DNA of 64,000 bases from Bacteroidales bacterium (GTDB lineage Bacteria; Bacteroidota; Bacteroidia; Bacteroidales; UBA932), in NCBI GenBank assembly GCA_017427385.1, contig JAFRSW010000019.1:124001-188000 (forward strand), written 5' to 3'. The position numbers and the translations under genes are program-made. This document shows positions 26,830 through 35,720 of this stretch, piece after piece. The notes beneath the pieces are model-generated. The model saw only the letters and a list, made by a program, of their open reading frames with translations, ran no database searches and was not told the DNA's origin. Within the stretch, counting starts at the first letter, position 1. Each line of letters opens with the position of its first letter.

Positions 26830-28005
26830 ATGGCCAAAACCCGACTTCTCCTCCTTTCAGTCCTGCTTGTTCTTTCGGCGCTTTCCTGCGCCGGTGCGGA
26901 TAAGCCCAAGGATTACTACATAGGAACCAACGTCTGGTATGCCTCCAGGCTGGCGGTCGAGGACCCGGTGCGTTTCGGGGCGGAGCTGGATTCGCTGAAG
27001 GCCCACGGCATCACCAACCTCCGTGTGCTGGCCACCGACGAGAACTGGGCGGGGATGGATGCGATGCTGAAGGAAATGAGCCGCCGGGGCATGAAGGCGG
27101 TGATGTTCCTGAACAATGCCTGGGAATGGAGCCCGGACGGGTATGCATCCTACCTGGAAAAGGCCGGAGCCGGCCATCAGCCCCACCCGGCGGTGGAAGG
27201 ATATCACATCTACATGCCCGCGATGGCTGCATTCGCAAAGAACGAAAAGGCGGTGAAGCTCTACCAGGAGCACGTCCGCAAAGTGGTCCGCCGATATAGT
27301 AAGTCGGATGCCATCTATTCCTGGCAGATATGCAACGAGCCCCGTCCGTTCAAGAAAGACAAGGAGACCTTCGAGGCCTTCCTTAAATATATAAGGGGCA
27401 CCGCCGCCCTCATCAAGAGTATCGATCCCGTGCATATGGTAAGCACCGGGAACGAGGGCTTTATGGGCTGCGAGAAGGATTATCCCCTCGTTGAGGAGTT
27501 GAACGCCTGTGCGGACATCGACTACATCACCATCCACATCTGGCCCTACAACTGGCGCTGGATCAGGGAAGACAGCATCGCGGCGGATGCCGAGGCTGCC
27601 ATAGTCAAGGTTCAGGACTACATCGACCGTCACCTGGAGATCGCCCGCAGGCTGGGCAAGAAGGTGGTGATAGAGGAATTCGGATACCCGCGGGACGGCT
27701 TTTCCTTCAGCCGCGAATCGGCAACTACCGGCCGCGACAAGGTCTACGGCTACGTGTTCGGACGTGTGGTGGAATCCGCCCGCGAGGGCGACGTCCTGCT
27801 CGGATGCAACTTCTGGGCATGGAGCGGCCTCGCGCGCCAGACCCCCGGCCATGACTTCTGGCAGGAGGGGGATGACCTCTGCGGAGATCCCTTCCAGGAG
27901 GCCCAGGGACTGAACGGAGTCTACCTGACTGACAGCACCACCATGGCCGTGATCGACGCCTGCACGGCCGCACTTCAAAAGATTAATAACGATAAAAAAG
28001 AATAA
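26830..28005 (+). CDS. Beta-mannanase, GH5 (subfamily 7-like), lipoprotein
   Basis: An endo- or exo-acting beta-1,4-mannan hydrolase anchored by a lipid (lipobox LSALSC, Cys about residue 20). The (beta/alpha)8 core shows YIGTNVWYAS, FLNNAWEWS, the acid/base Glu in QICNEPR, and the nucleophile in KKVVIEEFGYPR. Length is 391 residues from the ATG at 26830. An in-frame ATG at 26773 is rejected because it precedes the promoter and would bury the signal peptide. It is first in an operon with GH26, GH130 and a GPH symporter, with gaps of 1-2 bp or 4-bp overlaps. The subfamily assignment is by motif resemblance only. Confidence 0.88.
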   Translation: MAKTRLLLLSVLLVLSALSCAGADKPKDYYIGTNVWYASRLAVEDPVRFGAELDSLKAHGITNLRVLATDENWAGMDAMLKEMSRRGMKAVMFLNNAWEWSPDGYASYLEKAGAGHQPHPAVEGYHIYMPAMAAFAKNEKAVKLYQEHVRKVVRRYSKSDAIYSWQICNEPRPFKKDKETFEAFLKYIRGTAALIKSIDPVHMVSTGNEGFMGCEKDYPLVEELNACADIDYITIHIWPYNWRWIREDSIAADAEAAIVKVQDYIDRHLEIARRLGKKVVIEEFGYPRDGFSFSRESATTGRDKVYGYVFGRVVESAREGDVLLGCNFWAWSGLARQTPGHDFWQEGDDLCGDPFQEAQGLNGVYLTDSTTMAVIDACTAALQKINNDKKE

Positions 28006-28006
28006 T

Positions 28007-29104
28007 ATGCTGAAACCTATCCTTTGTGGCGCTCTCGCCATAGTGCTCGCAGTTTCCTGCGGCAGCAAAGCCCAGACCGGCCGTGCGCGCCTGCTCGCAT
28101 GCCTCAAGGCATCCGTCGATGCCGGAAAGATAATGTACGGACATCAGGACGACCTCTGCTACGGCCATGCCTGGACCGTTGAGGATCCCGGGAACGATCC
28201 TCTGGACCGTTCGGACGTCAAGGACGTGTGCGGGAAGTATCCTTCCATGCTTGGTCTGGAGCTCGGCGAGATCGAGCTCGGCGGCGACAAGAGCCTGGAT
28301 GCCGTCCCCTTCCTGCTCATCCGGCGCGCTGCCCTCAGGCAGGTGGAGAGAGGGGGAGTGGTCACCTTCTCCTGGCATCCGCGGAATCCGCTGATGGGCG
28401 GCACCGCATGGGACAACACCGACGGCGTGGTCACTTCCATCCTCGAAGGCGGGGAGAACCATGCAAAGTTCATGGGCTGGCTGCAGATCCTGGGGGATTT
28501 CTTCGACACCCTGCGCGATGCCGACGGCAAGCGCATCCCCTTCATCTTCCGCCCCTGGCACGAGCACACCGGCAACTGGTTCTGGTGGGGGCAGAAGCAC
28601 TGCACCACCGAGGAGTACGTAGCCCTCTGGAAGATGACCTACGACTACCTTGCCGGCGAGCGTGGCTTCGACAACATAGTCTGGTGCTACTCGCCCAGCA
28701 TGAACGTGGATGCCGCGGGCTACGTGGAGCGCTATCCCGGCGACGAGATCATCGACATCCTCGGCCTGGACGGATACACCTACAAGGAGGAAGAAAGGGG
28801 GATAGAGGTCGCCTGCGCGGATTTCCGGGACCTGCTGAAAGCCACCCTCGATTATATGGTGCCTCTCGCTAAACAGCACGGCAAGCTGATAGCCCTTTCG
28901 GAGACGGGCCTGGAAGGCATCTGCGCGCCCACATGGTGGACCGAAGCCCTCTACCCGGCGATCAAGGACTACCCCGTGGCCTATGCCCTCACCTGGCGCA
29001 ACGCCTGCGACAAGCCGGAGCATTTCTACGGCCCCTGGAAGGGATTCGAATATGAGGATGATTTCAAGGCATTCGCCGAAAAAGACCAGATAGTATTGCT
29101 TTAG
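28007..29104 (+). CDS. Beta-mannanase, GH26, lipoprotein
   Basis: A 365-residue GH26 hydrolase with a lipobox (AIVLAVSC, Cys about residue 18). Key blocks are [27 protein letters not shown], the acid/base Glu in [15 protein letters not shown], and the nucleophile Glu in ALSETGLEG; all are intact. GH26 enzymes of Bacteroidota often release mannobiose from the non-reducing end (ManA type), which is the substrate of the adjacent 2-epimerase. The gene starts 1 bp after the GH5 stop, and the GH130 gene starts 2 bp after its own stop, so the products are translationally coupled. Confidence 0.93.
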   Translation: MLKPILCGALAIVLAVSCGSKAQTGRARLLACLKASVDAGKIMYGHQDDLCYGHAWTVEDPGNDPLDRSDVKDVCGKYPSMLGLELGEIELGGDKSLDAVPFLLIRRAALRQVERGGVVTFSWHPRNPLMGGTAWDNTDGVVTSILEGGENHAKFMGWLQILGDFFDTLRDADGKRIPFIFRPWHEHTGNWFWWGQKHCTTEEYVALWKMTYDYLAGERGFDNIVWCYSPSMNVDAAGYVERYPGDEIIDILGLDGYTYKEEERGIEVACADFRDLLKATLDYMVPLAKQHGKLIALSETGLEGICAPTWWTEALYPAIKDYPVAYALTWRNACDKPEHFYGPWKGFEYEDDFKAFAEKDQIVLL

Positions 29105-29106
29105 AC

Positions 29107-30270
29107 ATGGATTATAAAGAGAGAGAACATCTCCTCCGCGTACGTCACGAGGAGTTGCTCAAGAGGATAAACGTTCCCGTCGAGGACAACGGAATATACG
29201 AAAGGTACATGTTCCCGGTGGTGACGGCTGCCCATGCGCCCCTGGAGTGGCGCTACGACTTCGACCCCGTCGCCAACCCGTACCTCATGGAGCGCTTCGG
29301 CATCCACGCCGCGTTCAACGCCGGCGCCATCAAGCTGTGCAGCCGCTACTATCTCGTAGTGCGCGTGGAGGGTGCCGACCGCAAGTCCTTCTTCGCGGTG
29401 GCTGAAAGCACGCACGGAACGCACGGGTTCCGTTTCTGGGACAGGCCCATAACCATGCCGGAGTGGGGAGAACCTGCCACGAACGTGTATGACATGCGCC
29501 TCACCGCCCACGAGGACGGCTGGATCTACGGCATCTTCTGCGTGGAGCGCAAGGATCCTGATGCCCCGGAAGGAGACCTTTCCTCGGCCGTGGCGGCCGC
29601 CGGAGTGGTTCGCACGAAGGACCTCCGCAGTTGGGAGCGCCTGCCGGACATCCAGGCCGGCAGCCAGCAGCGCAACGTGGTGCTGCATCCAGAGTTTGTG
29701 GACGGCAAGTACGCCCTCTACACCCGCCCGCAGGACGGCTTTATAGACGCCGGCAGCGGCGGAGGCATAGGCTGGGCGCTGGTGGACACCATGGACGGGG
29801 CGGTTATCCGGGACGAGAAGATAATCAACACCCGCCGCTATCACACCATCAAGGAAAGCAAGAACGGAGAGGGCCCCGCGCCCATCAAAACCGAAAAAGG
29901 ATGGCTTCATCTCGCCCACGGCGTGCGCGGATGCGCCTCCGGCCTGCGCTACGTCCTCTACATGTATATGACCGCCCTCGACGACCCGTCCCGCGTGATC
30001 GCGGAGCCCGCCGGATTCTTCATGGCTCCGGAAGGGGAGGAGTACGTCGGCGACGTGATGAACGTCCTGTTCTCGAACGGCTGGATAGCCGACGAGGACG
30101 GCACGGTCTACATCTATTATGCTTCCAGCGACACCCGCATGCACGTGGCGGTTTCGAGTGTTGACAAGCTGGTGGACTACTGCCTGAATACGGCTCCGGA
30201 CGGCTTCCGCACGGGCCTCACGGTGGAGCGCCTGAATAAACTTATCGACAAAAACCTCGGCAGCAAATGA
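29107..30270 (+). CDS. 4-O-beta-D-mannosyl-D-glucose phosphorylase, GH130
   Basis: Phosphorolyses mannosylglucose to alpha-mannose-1-phosphate and glucose in the cytoplasm; no signal peptide is present. The 387-residue five-bladed propeller has the GH130 family blocks FNAGAIKL, the likely general-acid Asp in [17 protein letters not shown], and phosphate-side RNVVLHPEF and HLAHGVRG. Length and motifs fit the mannosylglucose phosphorylase branch rather than the mannosyl-chitobiose branch. The neighbouring 2-epimerase, GH26 and transporter reproduce the described Bacteroides mannan pathway. The stop overlaps the next start by 4 bp (ATGA). Confidence 0.92.
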   Translation: MDYKEREHLLRVRHEELLKRINVPVEDNGIYERYMFPVVTAAHAPLEWRYDFDPVANPYLMERFGIHAAFNAGAIKLCSRYYLVVRVEGADRKSFFAVAESTHGTHGFRFWDRPITMPEWGEPATNVYDMRLTAHEDGWIYGIFCVERKDPDAPEGDLSSAVAAAGVVRTKDLRSWERLPDIQAGSQQRNVVLHPEFVDGKYALYTRPQDGFIDAGSGGGIGWALVDTMDGAVIRDEKIINTRRYHTIKESKNGEGPAPIKTEKGWLHLAHGVRGCASGLRYVLYMYMTALDDPSRVIAEPAGFFMAPEGEEYVGDVMNVLFSNGWIADEDGTVYIYYASSDTRMHVAVSSVDKLVDYCLNTAPDGFRTGLTVERLNKLIDKNLGSK

Positions 30271-31652
30271 GCACCATACGCACATCTTTTGGCGAGAAGG
30301 TAGGCTACGGCTTCGGAGATATGTCTTCCTCGATGTTCTGGAAGATTTTCTCCTACTATCTGCCCTTCTTCTACAGTAATATCTTCGGTCTGAGGCTGGA
30401 CCAGGTGGCCCTTCTGCTGGTGGTTACACGCATCTGGGATGCGGTCAGCGACCCTATGATGGGCATCCTGGCAGACCGCACCCGCACACGCTGGGGCAAG
30501 TACCGCCCGTACCTGCTCTTCATGGCCCTGCCCTTCGCCCTCTGCGGCGTGCTGCTGTTCACCACCCCGAATGCTGGCCCTTCCTTCAAACTGGTCTGGG
30601 CCTATGTGACCTACATCCTCATGATGACGGTCTATACCGGCATCAACGTGCCTTACGGGGCGATGCTGGGGGTGATGACAGACGATTCCGACGGTAAGAC
30701 GGTGCTGAGTTCCTACCGAATGTTCTTCGCATACGCAGGCAGTTTCATAGCACTTTTCTGCTGGGAGCCCCTCTGCAAGGCCCTGGGTGGATATGATACA
30801 TCTGCCGGCTGGCAGCACGCCATGTTCGTGATTGCTACGGTTTGCCTCGTGCTCTTCCTGCTCTGCTTCGGCATGACGCGCGAAAAGCTGCATACGGTGA
30901 GCACCGCATCGGTCGGTAGCGACCTGAAATCCCTGGTGCGGAACGCCCCCTGGTGGATACTCATCGGCGCAGCCCTCTGCTCGAACCTGTTCTGCACCGT
31001 CCGTGGAAGCACCGTGGCCTATTTCTTCAGCGATGTGATCGGTGCCGACGTGCATCTGAACCTGGGCGGATGGAGTTTCCTCTTCTACGCCGGACTCTTC
31101 CTTTCGATTGGGGAGGTCTGCAATATGATAGGCGTGGCGCTGGCGGTTCCGCTGGCGGCCAGACTCGGCAAAAAGACTACCTACATGATGTCTTTCGCTG
31201 CGCTGATAGTGCTCAGCGCCGCCTTCTTCTATATCCCCGTGAGCGGTTCGGGCTACTGGTGGATGCTGGTGCTTCAGGTGCTGATAAGCGTCTTCACCGG
31301 CGTACTGTTCCCCATGGTCTGGAGCATGTATGCCGATGTGAGCGACTTTGCCGAGAACCGGGACGGATCGGCCTCTACGGGCCTGATTTTCTCTTCATCC
31401 TCCATGGCCCAGAAGTTCGGCGGAGCCTTCGGCGGCGCTGCCGTGATGTGGCTGCTGGCCGCGTTCGGATACGACACGACCGCCGGTGCCGTGCAGACGC
31501 CCGAGGCACTGAACGGTCTGAAGATGCTGATGAGTTGGATACCCGCCGCGGTGGCCGCCCTGGCCGTGCTGGTGGTGTCTTTCTATCCTCTTACCCGCAG
31601 CCGGATGGAGGCTATTCAGAAGGAATTGGCAGAGAAACGGGGATTGTCTTGA
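30267..31652 (+). CDS. GPH-family (MelB-like) glycoside:cation symporter
   Basis: An inner-membrane sugar symporter of 461 residues with about 12 helices. Family motifs include the N-terminal [42 protein letters not shown] (the DPxxGxxxDRTxTRWGKxRP signature) and NVPYGAMLG. It overlaps the GH130 gene by 4 bp, so it most likely brings mannobiose or manno-oligosaccharides into the cytoplasm for epimerisation and phosphorolysis. The role matches the transporter of the B. fragilis mannan cluster. It is the last gene of the operon. Confidence 0.92.
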   Translation: MSTIRTSFGEKVGYGFGDMSSSMFWKIFSYYLPFFYSNIFGLRLDQVALLLVVTRIWDAVSDPMMGILADRTRTRWGKYRPYLLFMALPFALCGVLLFTTPNAGPSFKLVWAYVTYILMMTVYTGINVPYGAMLGVMTDDSDGKTVLSSYRMFFAYAGSFIALFCWEPLCKALGGYDTSAGWQHAMFVIATVCLVLFLLCFGMTREKLHTVSTASVGSDLKSLVRNAPWWILIGAALCSNLFCTVRGSTVAYFFSDVIGADVHLNLGGWSFLFYAGLFLSIGEVCNMIGVALAVPLAARLGKKTTYMMSFAALIVLSAAFFYIPVSGSGYWWMLVLQVLISVFTGVLFPMVWSMYADVSDFAENRDGSASTGLIFSSSSMAQKFGGAFGGAAVMWLLAAFGYDTTAGAVQTPEALNGLKMLMSWIPAAVAALAVLVVSFYPLTRSRMEAIQKELAEKRGLS

Positions 31653-31684
31653 GGACCAGAGTATAATTATCAAGGTATCATTAT

Positions 31685-31981
31685 ATGAGAAGAATCGTCG
31701 TTTTACTGATTGTTTTTTTGCTTTGTTTGTCTTGTTCTTCTTCAAAGAAAGCAACTACTCTTGTTCCTGTCTCTCCCATTGCTTCATTTGATACAAAAAC
31801 ACAACGTTATGTTTATACCGGGAAAAAGAGTGATGACAAGAATACTTCGGAATACTGGGAGTTTCAATCGGTGAAAAGGGAGAATGAAATACTGGATTCT
31901 CTTGAAAATGTAGCTAAAAAAAATGGACAGGAATTCAAGGTTTTTTATCCAGATTATAAACCCGCGGCTTTAAACAAATAA
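31685..31981 (+). CDS. Small A+T-rich lipoprotein of unknown function
   Basis: A 98-residue protein with a clear signal and lipobox (VVLLIVFLLCLSC, Cys about residue 17), followed by a charged, soluble stretch (YVYTGKKSDDKNTSEYWEFQSVKRENEILDSL). I do not recognise the family. The gene is visibly more A+T-rich than the mannan operon upstream, which argues for a separate origin. Its 3' end overlaps the oppositely oriented YiiX-like gene by 28 bp. No good TAnnTTTG box is seen in the 32-bp gap behind the symporter gene, so it may be read through from that operon. Confidence 0.72.
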   Translation: MRRIVVLLIVFLLCLSCSSSKKATTLVPVSPIASFDTKTQRYVYTGKKSDDKNTSEYWEFQSVKRENEILDSLENVAKKNGQEFKVFYPDYKPAALNK

Positions 31982-32610
31982 TCTACTTGTTTTAGGACTC
32001 TCGCCTCGCTCATATCCTGAGGGTTCGTGCCGGGCTCGTCCTGGGGGATGCTCTGGCCGATGAGGGCAAAGAGTTGTTGCCAGTAGAGCGGGAATTCTCC
32101 GTCCTCGTTCTTGAAGTTCATGGGTTTGGCATCGAAGAGATAGTCTCCGTCCGGAGTGCGATAGCTGTCGCGCACCAGTTCGGAGCAGTACATCGCTTCG
32201 TTGTCCGGGCTGAACCATACGTCGTATGGGCGGCCGAGGAACTTCTTGGCATTTTCTACATACTGTGCCGCTTTTCTGCTGTATTTCAGGCGTTTGACTA
32301 TGTACGTGGGCTGGGAGCCGTCTTTCAGCGTAAAGTCTTTTAACATGGTGTCCAGAGGGTGGCGGTCCACTCCGTGCTTGATGGTGGCGTCGATTATCCA
32401 GGTGGTGTCTTTGCCTACTTCCAGTATTGCCACGTGGATGAGGTTGAGGGCGTCTTTGTTGCCCGTGGCGGCGCTGATTGCCCCGTCCATCTCGGACTCG
32501 TCCAGGCTGTAATCCGCCGGAATTCCGACAAACACAAGGTCCCCGGTCTTGATGCCGGATTTGCAGCTTGCCAGTAAAACGGCTGCGACAATTAATAAAA
32601 ACCTTCTCAT
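31954..32610 (-). CDS. YiiX/YebB-like NlpC/P60-superfamily cysteine hydrolase, lipoprotein
   Basis: A permuted papain-fold hydrolase (DUF830/YiiX type) of 218 residues with a lipobox (AAVLLASC, Cys about residue 16). The catalytic His is likely in LIHVAILEV and the Cys in MYCSELVRDSY, the order seen in permuted NlpC/P60 proteins. Related proteins cut amide or ester bonds in peptidoglycan peptides or lipids; the substrate here is not known. The ATG at 32610 is set by a -7 box ending 4 nt upstream, and a longer frame would read through the promoter and a repeat array. It is divergent from uvrA. Confidence 0.82.
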   Translation of the reverse strand: MRRFLLIVAAVLLASCKSGIKTGDLVFVGIPADYSLDESEMDGAISAATGNKDALNLIHVAILEVGKDTTWIIDATIKHGVDRHPLDTMLKDFTLKDGSQPTYIVKRLKYSRKAAQYVENAKKFLGRPYDVWFSPDNEAMYCSELVRDSYRTPDGDYLFDAKPMNFKNEDGEFPLYWQQLFALIGQSIPQDEPGTNPQDMSEARVLKQVDYLFKAAGL

Positions 32611-32614
32611 ACTG

Positions 32615-32646
32615 CAAATATAGCAAAACCTCATTTCCTCCACAAA
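32615..32646 (-). promoter_or_regulatory. Promoter of the YiiX-like gene, TTTG-N20-TATATTTG
   Basis: The minus strand has TATATTTG at 32615-32622 and TTTG at 32643-32646, spaced 20 bp apart: a full Bacteroidota promoter. Only 4 nt separate the box from the ATG. The -33 element borders the 52-bp array, and the stretch GCAAAACCTC (32623-32632) is shared with the array units. Confidence 0.7.
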
Positions 32647-32647
32647 T

Positions 32648-32803
32648 CGGCTATTCTTTGCCCCACCTGTAAAGGAAACCCTACAAAACCTCGACTGGTC
32701 GGCTATTTTTTGCCCCACCTGTAGGGGAAACCCGGCAAAACCTTAACAGGTCGGCCATTTTTTGCCCTACCCGTAGAGGAAACCCGGCAAAACCTCAACA
32801 GGT
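32648..32803. repeat. 52-bp tandem repeat, three units
   Basis: Three head-to-tail units of exactly 52 bp start at 32648, 32700 and 32752, each beginning CGGCYATTYTTTGCCC and ending ACCTNNACNGGT. Units 2 and 3 are closest. A partial unit continues on each side (GCAAAACCTC at 32623, CGGCC at 32804). The middle unit can form CCCC-N7-GGGG, and unit ends form ACCT-N4-AGGT. There are no unique spacers. Together with 32804-32959 it fills most of the 349-bp gap between the YiiX-like gene and uvrA. Confidence 0.85.
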
Positions 32804-32845
32804 CGGCCAAGAAAAACGGAAAGGCGGGTCGTAAATGACCAATCC

Positions 32846-32924
32846 GTTCCGAAAAACGGCCATAAACGGGAACAAACCACCGAAATCTGAAGCTTTGTTC
32901 CGGAAAATGGCGGAAAACGGGAAC
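32846..32924. repeat. Pair of 28-bp GTTCC...GGAAC repeats upstream of uvrA
   Basis: Two 28-bp segments (32846-32873 and 32897-32924) match at 23 of 28 positions, and each is bounded by the inverted pentamers GTTCC and GGAAC. Their starts are 51 bp apart, close to the 52-bp period of the adjacent array, although their sequence differs from it. Confidence 0.65.
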
Positions 32925-32942
32925 GGGGTGAAAAAAAATCCG

Positions 32943-32950
32943 TAAATTTA
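32943..32950 (+). promoter_or_regulatory. Possible -7 box (TAAATTTA) for uvrA
   Basis: One mismatch to TAnnTTTG, ending 9 nt before the uvrA ATG. No -33 element is found at the expected distance, so the call is weak. Confidence 0.35.
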
Positions 32951-32959
32951 CCGGATTCT

Positions 32960-35719
32960 ATGAACAAAGGGGAGTACATAAAGATACGTGGCGCTAAAGC
33001 CCATAACCTGAAGAATGTCGACGTGGATATCCCGCGCGGCACTTTCACGGTAATTACGGGCATCAGCGGCAGTGGCAAGAGTTCCCTTGCCTTCGACACC
33101 ATCTACGCCGAAGGCCAGCGCCGCTACCTGAACACCCTCTCGCCCTACGCCAAGCACTTCATGGGCATTCTCGACAAGCCCGAAGTGGAAAGCATCGAGG
33201 GCCTCAGCCCCATCATCGCCATAGAGCAGAAGACCACAGGCAACAACCCCAGGTCCACCGTAGGAACCATCACGGAAATCTCCGACTTCCTGCGCCTCCT
33301 CTACGCCCGCGCCTCCACCGCATACTCGCCCGTAAGCGGCAAGGAGATGGTGCGCTACACCGACGAGCAGATAGTGGATCTGATAATGACGAACTACGAG
33401 GGCCGCAAATGCTTGCTGCTCTCTCCGCTGGTGCGGGGCCGAAAGGGCCATTACCGCGAGCTCTTCGATTCCCTCCGCAAGAAGGGCTACACCCAGGTTC
33501 GCATCGATGGCGAAATAGAATACCTGAATGACGTCGAGGCTCTGGACCGCTACAAGGGGCATTTCATCGAACTGGTGATCGACAAGCTCAAGCCCGGCGA
33601 GGGTGACGAAAAGCGCATCCGCGCATCGGTTATGACAGCCCTCGGCATGGGCAAGGGCTCGCTCGCCATCCTCGACCACGAGACCGGAGAACTCCATCAT
33701 TACTCCAAGCATCTGGTGGATCCACAGACCGGCCTGTCCCTTCAGGAACCCGCCCCGCACACCTTCTCGTTCAACTCTCCCGAAGGCTACTGCCCCCATT
33801 GCAAGGGCCTCGGCACGGTGGTGGACGTGAATCCCGCCACCATCATCCCGAATCCCGAGCTCAGCATCGCTGACGGCGGCATCGTGCCCCTCGGCAAGGT
33901 GCGTGAGAACAAGAAGTTCGAGGTCATCCGCTCCATCGCCCGCAAGTACAACTTCTCCCTGCACGAACCCATCGCAGCCCTGCCGGACGAGGTGGTGAGC
34001 CTGCTCATCTACGGTTCCGACGAGTTCTTCCGCATCGGGGACGGTATGAGTTCTCAGATGGTGAACTGGCCGGGCATCGTGGACCACATAGAAGACAAGA
34101 TAGTATGTCCGGTATGCCACGGAACACGCCTGAAGGAGGAGACCAACTGTTTCAAGATCGACGGCAAGACCATCTCCGAGGTATCTGCCATGGAAATCAG
34201 CGAGTTGCACGAATGGCTGGGGACGCTCCCCGGCAAGCTCTCGCACCGGGCCGGCACCATCGCCCGGGACATCCTCAAGGAACTCCGGGACCGTGTTTCG
34301 TTCCTGATGGACGTGGGGCTGGAGTACCTGTCGCTGGATCGCGCCACCGGTTCGCTTTCCGGCGGTGAAGGCCAGCGCATACGCCTTGCCACGCAGATAG
34401 GCTCGCGCCTTGTTAACGTGATCTACATCCTCGATGAGCCTTCGATCGGCCTGCATCAGAGGGATAATTATAAGTTGATAAACTCGCTGAAGGAGCTCCG
34501 CGACGAAGGGAATACGGTGATCGTCGTCGAGCATGACGAAGCGACGATGCGTTCTGCCGACTGGCTGGTGGATGTTGGCCCCGGTGCGGGTGACGATGGG
34601 GGAAAGGTTATCTTCAGCGGCCCGGCATCAGCTATTGAAAAAGGAGAATCTGAAACATTACGATATCTGCGTCAGGAAGAAAAGATAGAGGTCCCGAAGA
34701 AGAGACGGATAGGGAATGGGAAGGTGCTGGAGCTGATGGGAGCGAGCGGCAACAACCTGAAAGATCTGGACGTGGAATTCCCGCTGGGATGCATCATCGG
34801 CGTAGCCGGAGTGAGCGGCAGCGGCAAGAGCAGCCTCGTGAACGAGACGCTGGTACCCATCCTGAAAAAGCAGTTCTACCGCTCCACCGACAAACCCCTT
34901 CCGTATCGCGAGCTTGTCGGCTACCGCTTTATAGACAAGGTAATCGAAGTGGACCAGAGCCCCATCGGGCGCACGCCACGCAGCAATCCGGCAACCTTTA
35001 CGGGAGTCTTCGACGACATTCGCGCCCTTTTCGAGGACACGCCTGATGCCAAGGTCCGCGGCTTCAAGGCCGGCCGCTTCTCGTTCAACGTGCCGGGAGG
35101 CCGCTGCGAAGAATGCAAAGGCGCCGGCATCAAGCAGATAGAGATGAACTTTCTGCCGAGCGTGAACGTGCCCTGCGAGGTCTGCGGCGGCAAGCGCTAC
35201 AAGGAAGACACCCTCGCGGTGCACTACAAGGGCAAAAACATCAACGATGTGCTGGAGATGAGCATCAGCGAAGCGTACGAGTTCTTCGGCAAGAACTCCC
35301 GCATCGCGCCCAAGCTGAAGGCCCTGGAAGATGTGGGCCTGGGATACGTCCGCCTGGGGCAGAGCTCGGTTACCCTTTCCGGCGGCGAGAGCCAGCGCAT
35401 GAAGCTGGCGGCGGAGCTGTTCCGCAAGAGCACCGGCAACACGCTGTACATTCTGGACGAACCCACCACGGGCCTTCATTTTGCAGACATAAAAACTCTC
35501 TTGGGAGTGCTGCAACAGCTTGCAGACCAGGGGAATACGATAATAATAATTGAGCACAACCTCGACGTGCTGAAGAGCGTGGACTACCTTATAGACATGG
35601 GCCCCGAGGGAGGACGCAAAGGCGGCCGCATAGTCGCGAAAGGCACACCGGAACAGGTTTCGAAAGACAAGAACTCGGTCACAGGGCCTTTCCTGAAAGA
35701 AATATTGAAACACAGATAA
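32960..35719 (+). CDS. uvrA: UvrABC excinuclease subunit A
   Basis: DNA-damage recognition ATPase of nucleotide excision repair. The 919-residue protein has two ABC modules: Walker A GISGSGKSSLAFDTIYAEGQRRY (about residue 35) and GVSGSGKSSLVNETL (about 618), signatures LSGGEGQRIRLA and LSGGESQRMKLAAELF, and Walker B YILDEPSIGLHQRDN and YILDEPTTGLHFAD. The second zinc module is intact (CEECKGAG...CEVCGGKRY). The first keeps only the distal pair CPHCKG (about residue 277); the proximal CxxC is replaced by LVDPQTG (about residue 252). I recall partial loss of this pair in other Bacteroidota UvrA proteins, so it may be lineage-typical. It ends 1 bp before the nucleoside kinase gene. Confidence 0.96.
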   Translation: MNKGEYIKIRGAKAHNLKNVDVDIPRGTFTVITGISGSGKSSLAFDTIYAEGQRRYLNTLSPYAKHFMGILDKPEVESIEGLSPIIAIEQKTTGNNPRSTVGTITEISDFLRLLYARASTAYSPVSGKEMVRYTDEQIVDLIMTNYEGRKCLLLSPLVRGRKGHYRELFDSLRKKGYTQVRIDGEIEYLNDVEALDRYKGHFIELVIDKLKPGEGDEKRIRASVMTALGMGKGSLAILDHETGELHHYSKHLVDPQTGLSLQEPAPHTFSFNSPEGYCPHCKGLGTVVDVNPATIIPNPELSIADGGIVPLGKVRENKKFEVIRSIARKYNFSLHEPIAALPDEVVSLLIYGSDEFFRIGDGMSSQMVNWPGIVDHIEDKIVCPVCHGTRLKEETNCFKIDGKTISEVSAMEISELHEWLGTLPGKLSHRAGTIARDILKELRDRVSFLMDVGLEYLSLDRATGSLSGGEGQRIRLATQIGSRLVNVIYILDEPSIGLHQRDNYKLINSLKELRDEGNTVIVVEHDEATMRSADWLVDVGPGAGDDGGKVIFSGPASAIEKGESETLRYLRQEEKIEVPKKRRIGNGKVLELMGASGNNLKDLDVEFPLGCIIGVAGVSGSGKSSLVNETLVPILKKQFYRSTDKPLPYRELVGYRFIDKVIEVDQSPIGRTPRSNPATFTGVFDDIRALFEDTPDAKVRGFKAGRFSFNVPGGRCEECKGAGIKQIEMNFLPSVNVPCEVCGGKRYKEDTLAVHYKGKNINDVLEMSISEAYEFFGKNSRIAPKLKALEDVGLGYVRLGQSSVTLSGGESQRMKLAAELFRKSTGNTLYILDEPTTGLHFADIKTLLGVLQQLADQGNTIIIIEHNLDVLKSVDYLIDMGPEGGRKGGRIVAKGTPEQVSKDKNSVTGPFLKEILKHR

Positions 35720-35720
35720 T

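Noticed and set aside
31658-31684. Possible decayed REP copy (ACCAGA...ATAATTATCAAGG) after the GPH symporter gene
   Set aside because: Only short fragments match and no second stem arm or 75-bp frame can be aligned.
32648-32803. Regularly spaced repeats that might be a short CRISPR array
   Set aside because: The whole 52-bp unit repeats head to tail with no unique spacers, and no cas genes are present in the window.
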